DNA from: Ancylobacter sp. WKF20 | GTDB taxonomy: Bacteria > Pseudomonadota > Alphaproteobacteria > Rhizobiales > Xanthobacteraceae | Direction: 5' to 3' | Length of the DNA stretch: 64,000 nt | Assembly (NCBI RefSeq): GCF_029760895.1 | Contig: NZ_CP121679.1 | Location: forward strand, 1,984,001 to 2,048,000 | Part shown: positions 26,761 to 36,120 of the stretch, piece by piece | How positions within the stretch are numbered: position 1 is the stretch's first letter | Layout: every line of letters starts with the position of its first letter | Notes under the pieces: model-generated | Seen by the model: only the letters and a program-made list of their open reading frames with translations | Databases searched by the model: none | Told to the model about the DNA's origin: nothing | Made by a program: the position numbers and the translations under genes

Positions 26761-27555
26761 ATGGCGAAGATCATGGCCGGCAGCGACGACAGCGCGATGA
26801 CGCAGGAGGCGGGCTCGGAGACGGAGGCGGCGGCCGATGTCGCCCGCGGCACCGGCATTTCGCTGTGGAAGCAGATCGTCGAGCGCATCGAGGCGGACAT
26901 CACCGAAGGGCGGCTCGCGCCGGGCACCCGCCTGCCGACGGAAATGGAGCTGGCCGAGCGCTTCGGCGTGAACCGCCACACGCTGCGCCGCGCCCTCTCA
27001 ACCCTTGCGGAACAAGGACTTATCGAGGCAACGCCGGGGCGTGGCACCTTCGTGAAGGAGCCGCCGATCCGCTACCCGATCGGCCCGCGCACCCGCTTCT
27101 CCGAGATCGTCTCCGGCGAGGGCCGCGCGCCCAGCGGGCGCCTCGTCGCCTCGCAGGTGGAGATTGCGTCGGCCGACATCGCCAGCGCGCTCAAGCTCGC
27201 GCCGGGTGCCGAGGTGCTGCGCATCGAGATGCTGCGCGAAGCCGACGGCGTACCCATCACCTATGGCACGCATTGGTATGAAGCTACCGCCTGCCGCGAT
27301 CTCGATTTGCTGGTCGCCGCCACCGGCTCGGTGACGCGGGCGCTGGAGACGCTCGGCCTCGGCGATTACCGCCGGCTGGAAACCCGCATCACCGCCCGCC
27401 CCGCCGACGAGAAGGAGCGCCGCCTGCTCAGCCTCCCCATGGGCCGCACCGTCATGGTGGTGGAGGCGGTGAATGGCGATGCGCGGCGCCGGCCGATCCA
27501 GTTTTCGCGTGCGTCCTTCGCCGCGGATCGTGTACAGCTTGTCATCAAAAGCTGA
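26761..27555 (+). CDS. phnF: PhnF, GntR/HutC-family regulator of phosphonate metabolism
   Basis: A 264-residue regulator. The GntR winged helix occupies residues 32-100 (LWKQIVERIEADITEGRLAPGTRLPTE, ELAERFGVNRHTLRRALSTL). The UTRA effector domain follows (ILRI-type LRIEMLREADGVPITYGTHWYE). It is a likely repressor of phnGHIJKLMN and of itself, binding the palindromes just upstream. The ATG at 26761 has no clear ribosome site; in-frame ATGs at 26773 and 26797 are alternatives. A PPOX-type flavoprotein follows 29 bases later. Confidence 0.92.
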   Translation: MAKIMAGSDDSAMTQEAGSETEAAADVARGTGISLWKQIVERIEADITEGRLAPGTRLPTEMELAERFGVNRHTLRRALSTLAEQGLIEATPGRGTFVKEPPIRYPIGPRTRFSEIVSGEGRAPSGRLVASQVEIASADIASALKLAPGAEVLRIEMLREADGVPITYGTHWYEATACRDLDLLVAATGSVTRALETLGLGDYRRLETRITARPADEKERRLLSLPMGRTVMVVEAVNGDARRRPIQFSRASFAADRVQLVIKS

Positions 27556-27584
27556 TCGTTCTCAAAGTCTTAGAGGAGCCGCAA

Positions 27585-28193
27585 ATGGCCGCCATTACCT
27601 CGCTCGACGCGCTGCGCGCGCTCTACCCGCCGGTGCGCGAGCGCAGCCGGCTGAAGGTTCTGCCCGCGCTGGACGGGCATGGCCGCCGCTTCATCGGGCT
27701 CTCGCCGCTGGTCATGGTGGCGAGCTTCGGCAGCGACGGGCGGGCCGATGTCACCCCGCGCGGCGACCTGCCCGGCTTTGTCGTCCTCGAGGATGAGCGC
27801 ACCCTGCTGCTTCCCGACCGGCCGGGCAATAACCGCCTGGATACGCTCACCAATCTGCTGGGTAACCCGGCCATTGGCCTGCTCTTCCTCATCCCCGGCG
27901 TCGACGAGACGCTGCGGGTGAACGGCCGCGCCCAGATCCGCGACGATGCCGATCTGCTGGCCCGCTTCGCCGTGGGCGAGAAGCCGCCGGCGACCGTGCT
28001 GCGCGTCACCGTCGAGGAAGCCTATCTGCACTGCGCCAAGGCGTTCATGCGTTCCGGCGCCTGGGATCCGGCACGCCATATCGACCGGGCGAGCCTGCCG
28101 AGCATGGGCGAAATGCTGCGCGACCAACTCGGCCTCGCCACCGCCGAGACGCAGGCGGAAATGCTGGAACGCTACAAGGCGACGCTCTACTAG
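27585..28193 (+). CDS. PPOX-type FMN-binding flavoprotein (MSMEG_1061-like)
   Basis: A 202-residue pyridoxamine 5'-phosphate oxidase-fold protein. Typical segments are MVASFGSDGRADVTPRGD, VVLEDERTLLLPDRPGNNRLDTLTNLLGNPAIGLLFLIPG and LRVNGRA. The C-terminal CAKAFMRSGAWDP fits the MSMEG_1061 subgroup. Such proteins bind FMN or F420 and reduce or detoxify small molecules; the substrate is unknown. AGAGGAG precedes the ATG. It lies 29 bases after phnF and is probably co-transcribed with it, which is a reason to suspect a link with organophosphorus metabolism. Confidence 0.87.
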   Translation: MAAITSLDALRALYPPVRERSRLKVLPALDGHGRRFIGLSPLVMVASFGSDGRADVTPRGDLPGFVVLEDERTLLLPDRPGNNRLDTLTNLLGNPAIGLLFLIPGVDETLRVNGRAQIRDDADLLARFAVGEKPPATVLRVTVEEAYLHCAKAFMRSGAWDPARHIDRASLPSMGEMLRDQLGLATAETQAEMLERYKATLY

Positions 28194-29299
28194 GCGCCGC
28201 CGCCCTCGCGGTTCCATATTACCGCCGGACCGATATCGGCCAGCGTGGCGCAGCCGGTCAGCACCATGGCGATCTCGAACTCGCTGCGCAGCAAGTGCAG
28301 CACATGCGCCACGCCCGCCGGCCCGGCGACCGCCAGGCCGTACAGATAAGGCCGGCCGACCAGCACCGCGCTCGCCCCCAGCGCCAGCGCCTTCAGCACA
28401 TCCGTCCCGCGCCGGATTCCGCCATCGAGCAGCACCGGCACGCGCCCGGCGACCGTGCGGGCGATGGCGGGCAGCACGTCAAGCGTGGCCGGCACGCTGT
28501 CCAGCACCCGCCCGCCATGGTTGGAAACGATGAGCCCGTCGACGCCCAGCGCCAGCGCCCGCTCGGCATCCTCCGGCGTCATGATGCCCTTGAGAATCAA
28601 CGGCAAGCGCGTCCATTCGCGCAGCCGGGCAATGTCGTCCCAGCGCGCGGTGACATCAAGAAAGCCCCGAAACATCAGGCTTTCGCCGAGTTCCGCCGCC
28701 GCGATATGGCGCGTGTGCAGCCCGCGCAGATTGGCATGCTCAGAGAGCTTGGGCGGCACATAGCCCGCCCGCTGCTCGCGGTTGCGGAAGGCATGGATCG
28801 GCGCATCCACCGTCACCACCAGCGCGCCATAGCCGGCCGCCTCCGCCCGGCGCACCAGCGCCTGCGTGAAGACGCGGTCATGCTGGACATAGAGCTGGAA
28901 CCACAGCGGCGTGCGCGCCGCCTGGGCGATCTCCTCCAGCGTCACATCGGCCTCGGTGCTCACCACCATCCCCGCCCGCCCACCCGCCGCGCCGATCACG
29001 GTGGCGATCTCCGCCTCCGGCAAGGCAAGGCCATGATGGGCGGTGGGGGCGAGCAGGATGGGGTGTTCGAAGGTCTGGCCGAACAGCGTCAACATAGTAC
29101 CGCCGCCGGCGAAATCGGTGAGCACGCGCGGGCGCAGCTTCACCCGGTCGAACGCCTCCCGGTTCCAGCCAACCGTCAGCTCATCCGCCGCCCCGCCGCT
29201 GTAATAGGCAAAGGCGGCCGGCGACAGGATTTCGCGCGCCAGCGGCTCGTAATCCGCGACCGCAACCACACCGGGGGGAATCTCGAAACGTTGCGCCAT
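28190..29299 (-). CDS. FMN-dependent alpha-hydroxy-acid oxidase / L-lactate dehydrogenase family
   Basis: A 369-residue TIM-barrel flavoenzyme. The active-site signature SNHGGRVLDSVPATLDVLP (catalytic His and Arg) is near residue 260, with LDGGIRRGTDVLKALALGA and VLVGRPYLYGL binding FMN phosphate. The tyrosine at FAYYSGGAADE is also conserved. It oxidises a 2-hydroxy acid such as lactate, glycolate or mandelate; the substrate is not determinable here. It is convergent with the PPOX gene (4-base overlap of the 3' ends). Confidence 0.92.
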   Translation of the reverse strand: MAQRFEIPPGVVAVADYEPLAREILSPAAFAYYSGGAADELTVGWNREAFDRVKLRPRVLTDFAGGGTMLTLFGQTFEHPILLAPTAHHGLALPEAEIATVIGAAGGRAGMVVSTEADVTLEEIAQAARTPLWFQLYVQHDRVFTQALVRRAEAAGYGALVVTVDAPIHAFRNREQRAGYVPPKLSEHANLRGLHTRHIAAAELGESLMFRGFLDVTARWDDIARLREWTRLPLILKGIMTPEDAERALALGVDGLIVSNHGGRVLDSVPATLDVLPAIARTVAGRVPVLLDGGIRRGTDVLKALALGASAVLVGRPYLYGLAVAGPAGVAHVLHLLRSEFEIAMVLTGCATLADIGPAVIWNREGGGA

Positions 29300-29446
29300 G
29301 CCGCTTCATAGCCTCTCGCGCGAGCGCGTGCAGCCACCAAACCCACCGCAAACCCAACGACGCATTAACCCGGCGGGGGTACACTCTCCCCTGCCGCGGG
29401 CACCGACAGGACGGGCGAGGCGGCGGAAACGGGGTTGGGGACAGGC

Positions 29447-30061
29447 ATGGACGATAGCGAGCGCCACGGCGGCGACACGCCCGGCCTCTCCCTGCGCGAG
29501 GCCATCCGCGCCGCGCGGATCGAAGCGGCCGAACGCTCCGGCGTGATCGTGGAACTGCGCGATGCCAGCCTCGCGCGGCTGTCCATGCTCAACGAGATGC
29601 TGGACCCGATCTTCGAGGACGTGCCGCTCGACCATGCCGATCTGTTCGATCGCGGCCTGATGCCGGGCGAGACGCCGCGCCTGTTCGTCGACATGGTCGC
29701 CCATGTGGCGCTGGGGCGTGACCGTCGCACCTTCCGCTTCCTGCAGGACACCCGCGCCGGCCGGCGCGTGCTGGCCGAGAGCACCAATCCGAATGATATT
29801 GTTGACGCGGTAACGCGTTACATCGCCCGCCGGCTCATCGCCCGCGAACAGGCGATGGTCTCCAGCCTCACGCCGTCCGAGGCGGAGCCGATCCCCCACC
29901 CCGCGCCGCACCACCCTGCCCCGCCCGCGCCGGAGGCCCCGCTGGGCCAGCGAGATGCGCCGCGCGGACGGTTCGGCATGTTCCTGCTAGGTCTCGTGAT
30001 CGGCGCCGTCGCCGCGATCGGCCTGTCGGCGCTCTACGGCCTGCCCGTCAGCCTGCGCTGA
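29447..30061 (+). CDS. Hypothetical protein with C-terminal membrane anchor
   Basis: A 204-residue protein. The N-terminal 140 residues look soluble and mostly helical (LREAIRAARIEAAERSGVIVELRDASLARL, DMVAHVALGRDRRTFRFLQDTRAGRRVLAE). A proline/histidine-rich linker (about 150-175) and one C-terminal helix (FGMFLLGLVIGAVAAIGLSAL) follow, so it is probably tail-anchored. The start at 29447 was chosen for GGGGACAGG upstream; a TTG 12 bases earlier is possible. I do not recognise a family. Its 3' end overlaps that of the convergent phosphatase by 14 bases. Confidence 0.7.
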   Translation: MDDSERHGGDTPGLSLREAIRAARIEAAERSGVIVELRDASLARLSMLNEMLDPIFEDVPLDHADLFDRGLMPGETPRLFVDMVAHVALGRDRRTFRFLQDTRAGRRVLAESTNPNDIVDAVTRYIARRLIAREQAMVSSLTPSEAEPIPHPAPHHPAPPAPEAPLGQRDAPRGRFGMFLLGLVIGAVAAIGLSALYGLPVSLR

Positions 30062-30977
30062 GCGAGCCGCTCAGCACGCGGCGGGTGCGAGTGTCCACCG
30101 CCACCTCGCCACGCTGGAAGCCTCGCGCCTCCAGCGTGCAGCGCCAGGGAAACGGCGCGTCGGCCACCCGCTCGATCCGGTAGAGATGATAGCCGCCCGG
30201 CCAGTGCCGGTCTTCCGGCCCCGCCGCGAAGGACGGCGCTTCGACCACCGGTATCAATCCACCGCTGGGCCCCGGCAGCATCTCGACCATGGGCACATGG
30301 TCGTGGCCGCAGATCACCAGCTCCGCCCCATAGCGGGCGAGCACGGCGCGCACCTCGGCCTCGTCGATGAGCCGCTTGTGGCCGGCGCGCAGGCCGCAGG
30401 GCGGGTGGTGTATCAATACCACGCGGAACAGCCCTTCCGCCCCGAGCTGCTCCAGCGCCTGCGCCAGGCGCTCGCGCTGGGGGCGGCCGACCTTGCCGGT
30501 CGCCATGAAGGGCCGGGTGGGAATGGCCGTTGAGACACCGATCAGCGCCACGCCGTCGCGCCGGCGGATGAAGGGAAAGGCGCTCTCGTCGGTCACGTCG
30601 CCATTCACGCCATCGCCGCGCATATAGTCGCCCCAGTTCAGCAGCGAGTGATGCGCGGTGGAGCGGACATAGGCGTCGTGATTGCCGGGCACGACGGTAA
30701 CATCCTGCCCCTCGCCCAGCGATTTCAGGAAGTTGAGGCCGGTCGCGTACTCAGCGGCGAGGCCGACATTCACCAGATCGCCGGTCACGGCGATATGGTC
30801 CGGCGCCATCGCCTTGATGTCGGCCACCAGCAGGTCGATGGTGGCGACATTGAAACGGTGCTGGCGGCCGCGCCGCCAGTTCAGCACGCCAAGGGCGCGC
30901 TTGCCGGCGAGCTCGGCGAAGCGGGCGCGCGGCAGCGGACCAAGATGGGCGTCGGTGAGATGAGCAAGGACAAACAC
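30048..30977 (-). CDS. Metallophosphoesterase (calcineurin-like)
   Basis: A 309-residue phosphoesterase with all binuclear metal motifs in order: [10 protein letters not shown] (D-x-H), VTGDLVN (GD), [10 protein letters not shown] (GNHD), LIHHPP (H) and [10 protein letters not shown] (GHxH). Substrates may be cyclic nucleotides or other phosphodiesters. The start is a GTG at 30977, supported by AAGGAG six bases before it; the frame is open a further 71 codons upstream without similarity. It is divergent from the following NUDIX gene, with about 30 bases between the starts. Confidence 0.9.
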   Translation of the reverse strand: MFVLAHLTDAHLGPLPRARFAELAGKRALGVLNWRRGRQHRFNVATIDLLVADIKAMAPDHIAVTGDLVNVGLAAEYATGLNFLKSLGEGQDVTVVPGNHDAYVRSTAHHSLLNWGDYMRGDGVNGDVTDESAFPFIRRRDGVALIGVSTAIPTRPFMATGKVGRPQRERLAQALEQLGAEGLFRVVLIHHPPCGLRAGHKRLIDEAEVRAVLARYGAELVICGHDHVPMVEMLPGPSGGLIPVVEAPSFAAGPEDRHWPGGYHLYRIERVADAPFPWRCTLEARGFQRGEVAVDTRTRRVLSGSLSAG

Positions 30978-31007
30978 GGGGGTCTCCTTATCAGCCCCGG
31001 CGCCGCG

Positions 31008-31508
31008 ATGGAATGCGCCGCGGACATGCCTTCCGTGCAAAAGCCCGGCATGGGACCGCGCCTTTTCACCCGGATGGTACATGGCTGGGGACGGCTCACG
31101 CGCGGCATGACGCTGGGGGTCAAGGCGCTGGTGATCGACGAGGCCGGCCACATCCTGCTCGCGCGCCACGGCTATGTGCCGGGCTGGCATCTGCCCGGCG
31201 GCGGGGTCGAGGTTGGGGAAACGGCGGAGGAAGCGCTGGCGCGCGAGCTACGCGAGGAAACCGGCATCCTTGCACTCGGCCGGCCGCGCCTGCACGGCCT
31301 GCTGCTCAACCGCAACCTCGCCCGGCGCGATCATGTCGCGGTCTATGTCGTCGAGCAGTTCGACAGAGGTGCTATTCCACCGCCGAACCGCGAGATCGCC
31401 GAGATCGGCGTCTTCGCGCCGGATCGCCTGCCGGAGACGACGACCGGCCCGACGCGGCGGCGCATCCACGAAGTCATCACCAACTCCCCGCCGGCGGCGC
31501 ACTGGTGA
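31008..31508 (+). CDS. NUDIX hydrolase
   Basis: A protein of about 166 residues with a complete NUDIX box, [23 protein letters not shown], preceded by [22 protein letters not shown]. It hydrolyses a nucleoside diphosphate linked to another group; the specific substrate is not predictable. The start is uncertain: ATG 31008, 31026 and 31050 are in frame and no strong ribosome site marks one. It is the last host gene before the tRNA and the integrated element. Confidence 0.85.
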   Translation: MECAADMPSVQKPGMGPRLFTRMVHGWGRLTRGMTLGVKALVIDEAGHILLARHGYVPGWHLPGGGVEVGETAEEALARELREETGILALGRPRLHGLLLNRNLARRDHVAVYVVEQFDRGAIPPPNREIAEIGVFAPDRLPETTTGPTRRRIHEVITNSPPAAHW

Positions 31509-31550
31509 GGCAAGTTCTGAGGAAAGAGCCCGCCTCGCGCACCTGCCGCC

Positions 31551-31580
31551 TTGACACCATCCGCCCCCCTTCCTTATATC
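31551..31580 (+). promoter_or_regulatory. Promoter of tRNA-Met
   Basis: TTGACA at 31551-31556, an 18-base spacer and TATATC at 31575-31580, ending 36 bases before the tRNA. A near-consensus housekeeping promoter. Confidence 0.75.
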
Positions 31581-31616
31581 GCGCCACTCTGCGAACGGCC
31601 TCCGGGCCGGGCGTGT

Positions 31617-31693
31617 GGCGGGGTAGCTCAGCTGGTTAGAGCACGGGAATCATAATCCTGGGGTCGGGGGTTCAAGTCCCTCTCCCGCTACCA
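31617..31693 (+). tRNA. tRNA-Met (anticodon CAT), integration target
   Basis: A 77-base cloverleaf with encoded CCA. The acceptor begins GGCGGGG, the D-arm is GCTC...GAGC, the anticodon loop ATCATAA sits on a CGGGA/TCCTG stem, and the T-arm is GGGGG-TTCAAGT-CCCTC. The CAT anticodon could mean elongator Met, initiator Met or lysidine-modified Ile; the acceptor and D-arm resemble alphaproteobacterial elongator Met, and this is my choice. Its 3' 46 bases form the left copy of the att repeat, so the gene remains complete after integration. Confidence 0.93.
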
Positions 31694-31694
31694 C
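31648..31694. repeat. attL: left copy of 47-bp att direct repeat
   Basis: The sequence from the anticodon loop to one base past CCA is repeated perfectly at 50026-50072. The duplication marks site-specific integration into the 3' half of the tRNA. Confidence 0.93.
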
Positions 31695-31758
31695 ATTTCT
31701 CAGAGTTTTCAGTGACTTAGCGAGACGATAGGGCGATAGACGCCCTGCCCGGCGGTTG

Positions 31759-31778
31759 AAGTCAGCACCAAGTCAGCA
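31759..31778. other. Left arm-type integrase site
   Basis: AAGTCAGCACCAAGTCAGCA, two AAGTCAGCA units 11 bases apart. An identical 20-base sequence in the same orientation is at 49876. Its placement 65 bases inside attL fits an integrase or excisionase arm site. The rest of the 31694-31796 gap shows nothing. Confidence 0.7.
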
Positions 31779-31796
31779 CAGCGAGAAGCCCGACCT

Positions 31797-32240
31797 TCAG
31801 AAGAAGATCGGGAAGAGTTGGGAATTGTCGGCGACCGAGAAATCGAGTGCGCTTTCAAAAGCCGGCGTCATCTCGGGCGGGAAGACAATCAGCGTCATCG
31901 ACACGCGCGTGATGCCGGTTGCTGGCGAGGTGTACTCCGGCGGGTCACCAGAGAGCTGCACCAGGCGCCGCTCATAGGTGGAGCCGTTCACGCTCACGGG
32001 CATCACCCAGCGAGCGGACAGGCCCGCCGTTTCAGCAACGAACGCCTCGAAGGCCTCCATCTCCCCTTCCTTGAAGATCCGCGACCACCGCATGGTCGCG
32101 ACATCATCACCAGGGCGGCGCCGGTTGCGAACGTTCCCGCCCTCCATGGTGGTCTGGCGGAAGGGACGGAAGGGCTGAAGCTGCCAGTCCGCAGCGGCGG
32201 AGGCATACGGCAGCGAGGAAGGCCACTCGACATAGCTCAT
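31797..32240 (-). CDS. Probable distal/minor tail protein
   Basis: A 147-residue protein opening MSYVEWPSSLPYASAAADWQ. I do not recognise a named domain. It follows the tape-measure gene with a 4-base overlap, the position of the first tail-tip genes (lambda gpM-like) in siphoviruses, and its beta-rich character (ARWVMPVSVNGSTYERRLVQLSG) fits. It is the last gene of the structural operon; only about 100 bases separate its stop from the tRNA. In an ordinary phage four or more tail-tip genes, then lysis genes, would come next. Confidence 0.65.
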   Translation of the reverse strand: MSYVEWPSSLPYASAAADWQLQPFRPFRQTTMEGGNVRNRRRPGDDVATMRWSRIFKEGEMEAFEAFVAETAGLSARWVMPVSVNGSTYERRLVQLSGDPPEYTSPATGITRVSMTLIVFPPEMTPAFESALDFSVADNSQLFPIFF

Positions 32241-34144
32241 CGGCCCTGTCCTTTCGCGGGGTTGGCTCCGTAGCGGGATTCGATGGCGCGCCCGATGTCG
32301 CCGCGCGTCATGATGTCGGACGCCACGGCGCGCTTGACCTGATTGATGACCACATCCACCGATGTGGTGCCGTCGGCCTGTCTCGTCGGCGCGCTTACCT
32401 CGGCGGTGGTTCCTGGCAGGGTGTGAACGTTCACGGTCAGCTTGGCGGGCGCGGCAGTGCCCTGCCCCATGGCGTCGTTCGGAATGATGAACCCGCTCTG
32501 TCGCGGCACCAGCATTTCCGGCCCGCGCTCGCCGACCACATAGGCTTTGCCGGCCGCCACCGGCCCGCCGCTGGCTTTGTAACCGCCGAAGATGCTGGAC
32601 AGCACCCCACCCAAGGCCCCGCCGTTGGTCGTGCCAGAGGCCCCGAACAGTCCCGTGAGAGCGCTCTGCAGCGCGATGTCGATGAGCCGGTCCATCACCG
32701 TGTCGAGCGCGTTGGCGAGCGCGTCCGATGCGTCGACACCCGCGCGGATGTCGTCGACAAAGCCGGAAAGCGCGTCATAGGACGTGCCCCGCAGCATATC
32801 GAGCCGGTCGATCAACGCGGCCTGCGCCATGGCGGCCTGCTCCAGCGCGGCCGCGGCAGCACCGGAGCGTTCGGCGATCTCGTTCAGCTTGTCCGCCTGC
32901 TCCGCTGTGAGCGTGATGCCGGCGCGCTGCGCCTCATTCAACAGATCCTGCTTCACCCGCAGCCGCTCTGCTTCGGCTGTTGTGAGCCCCAATGCCTGCT
33001 GCTCGACGCCCATCTGCGTGATGCGCTGCTCGGCAGCCGTCACAATCTGCCGGTAGGACTCGGCGAGCTGGTCGGCCTTCTTGGTGCTCGCCGTCTCGAT
33101 CTTAGACAGATCGCCGAGGCCGCCGGGCTTGTTGACTGTGAGGCTGGTCTTGGGGCGGCTGTCGAGCTGTGCCTGAAGCTGGTCACGCTCGGCGAGGCGG
33201 GAGGCGATACCGGCATCACCGCCGATTGCCATGAAGGCCAGGCTGCTCTTGCGGGCGTTCGCCACGGCTGCGTCAATGAGGTCGATGCGCCGCTTCAGGG
33301 TGTCGGCGCTCTGCGTCTCCGTCCGGTTGAGCATGTCGGAGAAGTCGCGCATCAGCGCGACGACACCGACGAGCGCCCCCTTCAGGTTTGTGCCGACGGT
33401 GGTGGAGAGCCTGGCGAAGGCCCGGTCAATCTCTGCGGCGCGCTGCACCAGTTCGGCGTCGAGCACGTTTCCGGTGTCGCGCGCCTCCTGCCGCATCTTC
33501 GCGATGTAGCCATTGCCTCGGTCCAGGAGCCGGACGAACTGCTCACCGCCGGTGCCGCCGAATAGCTCGTCTGCGATGCGGATTTGCGCCGCCTTGTCGA
33601 GCCGCCCCAGCTTCCCGATGATTTCCTCGAAGAGCGCCGCCGGATCGGCGAGCTTCTCCTTGAGCTCATCGGCCGTGTAGCCCAGCCGCTGGAACGCCTC
33701 CGCCCCACCGCCAGCCCCGGTGACGATGAATTCATCAGCGCGAAGCTGCATCTCCTTCAGGCCATCGGTGAGCGCGTCGATGTCGACAAGCGCGCCCTGC
33801 GCCGCGTAGCCCAGTTCCTGAAATGCCTCGACACCAACGCCCGCCTTCTGCGCCTCTGCCGCCACGCGCGCCAGATCGGCCGCCGCCGTCTTGGCGCCAG
33901 CGAATAGCCCCGCGATGCCCAGCCCACTGATGCCGGCCGTCGCACCGATAGCGCCGAAGGCTGCGCCGGTGCCGCGCCCCAGATTGGCGAAGGTCTGCGA
34001 CACGACACCGGCGGATCGCTTGGCGCGGTCCTCGATGGCCTTGAACTTCCGATCCGCCGTCTTCTGCGCCCTGTCGAAGTTGCGCTCGAAATCCCGGATG
34101 CGGGCCTCCAGCGCGACCACGAGCCGCTCTTCATCAACTGCCAT
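32237..34144 (-). CDS. Phage tail tape measure protein
   Basis: A 635-residue protein. The N-terminal ALEARIRDFERNFDRAQKTADRKFKAIEDRAKRS is a coiled coil. A hydrophobic alanine/glycine stretch (about 55-90, GAIGATAGISGLGIAGLFAGAK) follows, then long helical repeats. The C-terminus has the common tape-measure tail AYVVGERGPEMLVPRQSGFIIPNDA. Tape-measure length sets tail length; at about 1.5 angstrom per residue this predicts a tail somewhat under 100 nm. Its presence means that the element can specify a tail tube as well as a head. Confidence 0.9.
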   Translation of the reverse strand: MAVDEERLVVALEARIRDFERNFDRAQKTADRKFKAIEDRAKRSAGVVSQTFANLGRGTGAAFGAIGATAGISGLGIAGLFAGAKTAAADLARVAAEAQKAGVGVEAFQELGYAAQGALVDIDALTDGLKEMQLRADEFIVTGAGGGAEAFQRLGYTADELKEKLADPAALFEEIIGKLGRLDKAAQIRIADELFGGTGGEQFVRLLDRGNGYIAKMRQEARDTGNVLDAELVQRAAEIDRAFARLSTTVGTNLKGALVGVVALMRDFSDMLNRTETQSADTLKRRIDLIDAAVANARKSSLAFMAIGGDAGIASRLAERDQLQAQLDSRPKTSLTVNKPGGLGDLSKIETASTKKADQLAESYRQIVTAAEQRITQMGVEQQALGLTTAEAERLRVKQDLLNEAQRAGITLTAEQADKLNEIAERSGAAAAALEQAAMAQAALIDRLDMLRGTSYDALSGFVDDIRAGVDASDALANALDTVMDRLIDIALQSALTGLFGASGTTNGGALGGVLSSIFGGYKASGGPVAAGKAYVVGERGPEMLVPRQSGFIIPNDAMGQGTAAPAKLTVNVHTLPGTTAEVSAPTRQADGTTSVDVVINQVKRAVASDIMTRGDIGRAIESRYGANPAKGQGR

Positions 34145-35756
34145 AGAGAGCCCCTATCAGGTCGTTCACCGCTCCCTCGTCGTCGAGAAAACTGGTGGTC
34201 TCGGATGCCGCGGCGCGCGCCACGGCCATGGCGCAGGCCACAGCACCGTCGATGCGGTCCCGGCTCTTGCCCTTGTGGAACATGCGATTGCCGGCGCTGT
34301 CGGTGTGGACCGCCACGTTGTCGAAGCACCAGCGCAGGACCGGGTGCCCGCCATGAGTGAACCGGCGGCCAACAATGGCGCGTTCCAGCTCCTTCACGGC
34401 CGGCGCCATCGTCACCCAGCCCTGCCGCATCTCGACGGCCGGCAGGCCATCGTCGAGCAGATCGTTGAGCATGTTTCGGGCGAGGTGCGGATCGAAGGCG
34501 ATCTCCTGCACCGCGTAGCGATCGCACAAGCCGCGGATGGTCTCTTCCACCCTGCGGAAGTCCACCACGTTGCCGGGCGTCGGGATGATGAACCCTTTCT
34601 CCGCCCACTGCGGATAGGGCACCCCGTCGCGATCCGCTCGCAGGCGAAGATTGTCCTCGGGGCAGAAGAACCACGGGTGAACGATGAAGCCGTCCTCCCC
34701 GGCGCGCCATGCCGCCACCACACAGGTGAGGTCGCCATTGCTCGACAGATCGACGCCCAGCCAACAAGGCTGGCTCTCCAGCGCGTCTAGATCGACGGGC
34801 GCGGCGCCCTCGTCATAGACGGACATCTCGACGAAGGGCGAGGTGGAGTGATCGAGCCAGACGTTGAGGTTGTATTGCAGGAAGGAGTCGCGGTCGCTCG
34901 GCGAGTTGATGGCCTTCCGGGCCTTGTCCCGGTAGCTCGCCAGGTCGGGATAGCCGTGCCGCATTCCGGGGTTCACCCGGTGCCATAACGCCTCATCGGT
35001 CCAGTCGTCCGCCTTCTCCGCCATGAAGATGACAGGCAAGGTGGCCGGATCGTCGATCTCGCCCTTCTGCACCTTGATCGCGTATTCGATGGTTCGCCAG
35101 GCGAGGTTCTCTTGCCCGCGGCCGGCGGTGCTGGCGACAACCATGAGCGTGCCGGGGATCTTCACCAGCGCGGAATCAAGCGCCTCCCACTGCTTCCGGC
35201 CGGCGGCACCCTCCCACGCGTGCAACTCGTCGGCGATGACGACATTCGGCGTTTTGCCGTGCTGGACCTTGCCGTCCGACGCCACGGCGACATAGCGGCT
35301 CCGCTCACGCTGGAAGGCTATAGAGGAATGGTAGTTGCGCACGGTGAGGTGCTTATCGAGCCGGGCGTCGGCCTCGACGATCAGCGCCACCTCGTTGAAC
35401 AGCTCCATAGCCTGCTCATGCGCCGAAGCCGCCGACACGGTGAGGCCACCGGGCTGACGCTCAGGACCGACCAGGTGCAGGAGCGTGATAGCGGCGCAGA
35501 GCGAGGTCTTACGGTTTCCGCGCGGCAGGAGCAGCACGACGCGGCGCACGATGCGGCTGCCGTCTTCATGACGCGGACCATAGAGCCGGCGGATGATCCG
35601 CTCCTGAAACGGGTCAAGCTGGAATGGATGCCCGCGCGCCGGGTTCTTCGGATGCTTCAGCCGCCGGAGCCACTGCACATTCCGTTCACCACAGCCCAGC
35701 GGATCGGGGATTTCGCTGCCGTCTTCAATCCACGAGGGTATCAGCATCGTCGTCAT
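34134..35756 (-). CDS. terL: Phage terminase large subunit
   Basis: A 540-residue packaging motor. The ATPase Walker A variant is LLPRGNRKTSL, Walker B is NVVIADELHAWEG and the coupling motif is MVVASTAG. The nuclease domain carries LGVDLSSNGDLT (first acidic residue) and ends with KSRDRIDGAVACAMAV (last Asp). It overlaps terS by 32 bases and the tape measure by 11. The position immediately before the tape measure is unusual: terminase genes normally precede the portal gene. Confidence 0.93.
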   Translation of the reverse strand: MTTMLIPSWIEDGSEIPDPLGCGERNVQWLRRLKHPKNPARGHPFQLDPFQERIIRRLYGPRHEDGSRIVRRVVLLLPRGNRKTSLCAAITLLHLVGPERQPGGLTVSAASAHEQAMELFNEVALIVEADARLDKHLTVRNYHSSIAFQRERSRYVAVASDGKVQHGKTPNVVIADELHAWEGAAGRKQWEALDSALVKIPGTLMVVASTAGRGQENLAWRTIEYAIKVQKGEIDDPATLPVIFMAEKADDWTDEALWHRVNPGMRHGYPDLASYRDKARKAINSPSDRDSFLQYNLNVWLDHSTSPFVEMSVYDEGAAPVDLDALESQPCWLGVDLSSNGDLTCVVAAWRAGEDGFIVHPWFFCPEDNLRLRADRDGVPYPQWAEKGFIIPTPGNVVDFRRVEETIRGLCDRYAVQEIAFDPHLARNMLNDLLDDGLPAVEMRQGWVTMAPAVKELERAIVGRRFTHGGHPVLRWCFDNVAVHTDSAGNRMFHKGKSRDRIDGAVACAMAVARAAASETTSFLDDEGAVNDLIGALYGS

Positions 35757-36120
35757 CCCTCATCGCCGGCCGGCTCCGCGATGTCGGCGTGAGCCCCAGC
35801 TCGCCAGCGAGCAATCGAGCCTGCGCCATGGCGCCCTGTTGAATGGCCACGGCCGGGTGTTTCCGGGGGCCGTGAGGTCCGTTGAAAGTCAGCCCCTCCT
35901 TGCTGATGATCTCTGCCGCCTGCGCCACCTGGCCGACGGCGATGCAGTAGCTTTGAAGGGTTGCGACATCGCCCGTGGTCAGCACCTTCCGTTCCTGGGT
36001 GAGGATCGGCGCTACCCGCTTCCATTCGGCCTTTGCGTGCCGGTCGAACCACGAAGGCGGCGCCGGCGTCTCCATCGCCTGTGCGGCCGCCACGAGGTTT
36101 TGCGGACGGCGCCCCCTCAT
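35725..36120 (-). CDS. terS: Phage terminase small subunit, P27 family
   Basis: A 131-residue protein beginning MRGRRPQNLVAAAQAMETPAPPSWFDRHAKAEW. GDVATLQSYCIAVGQVAQAAEIISKEGLTF and GPRKHPAVAIQQGAMAQARLLAGELGLTP are the typical P27-type DNA-recognition and oligomerisation helices. The ATG at 36120 overlaps the head-closure stop by 4 bases. It selects element DNA for packaging. Confidence 0.88.
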   Translation of the reverse strand: MRGRRPQNLVAAAQAMETPAPPSWFDRHAKAEWKRVAPILTQERKVLTTGDVATLQSYCIAVGQVAQAAEIISKEGLTFNGPHGPRKHPAVAIQQGAMAQARLLAGELGLTPTSRSRPAMRDDDDADTLVD

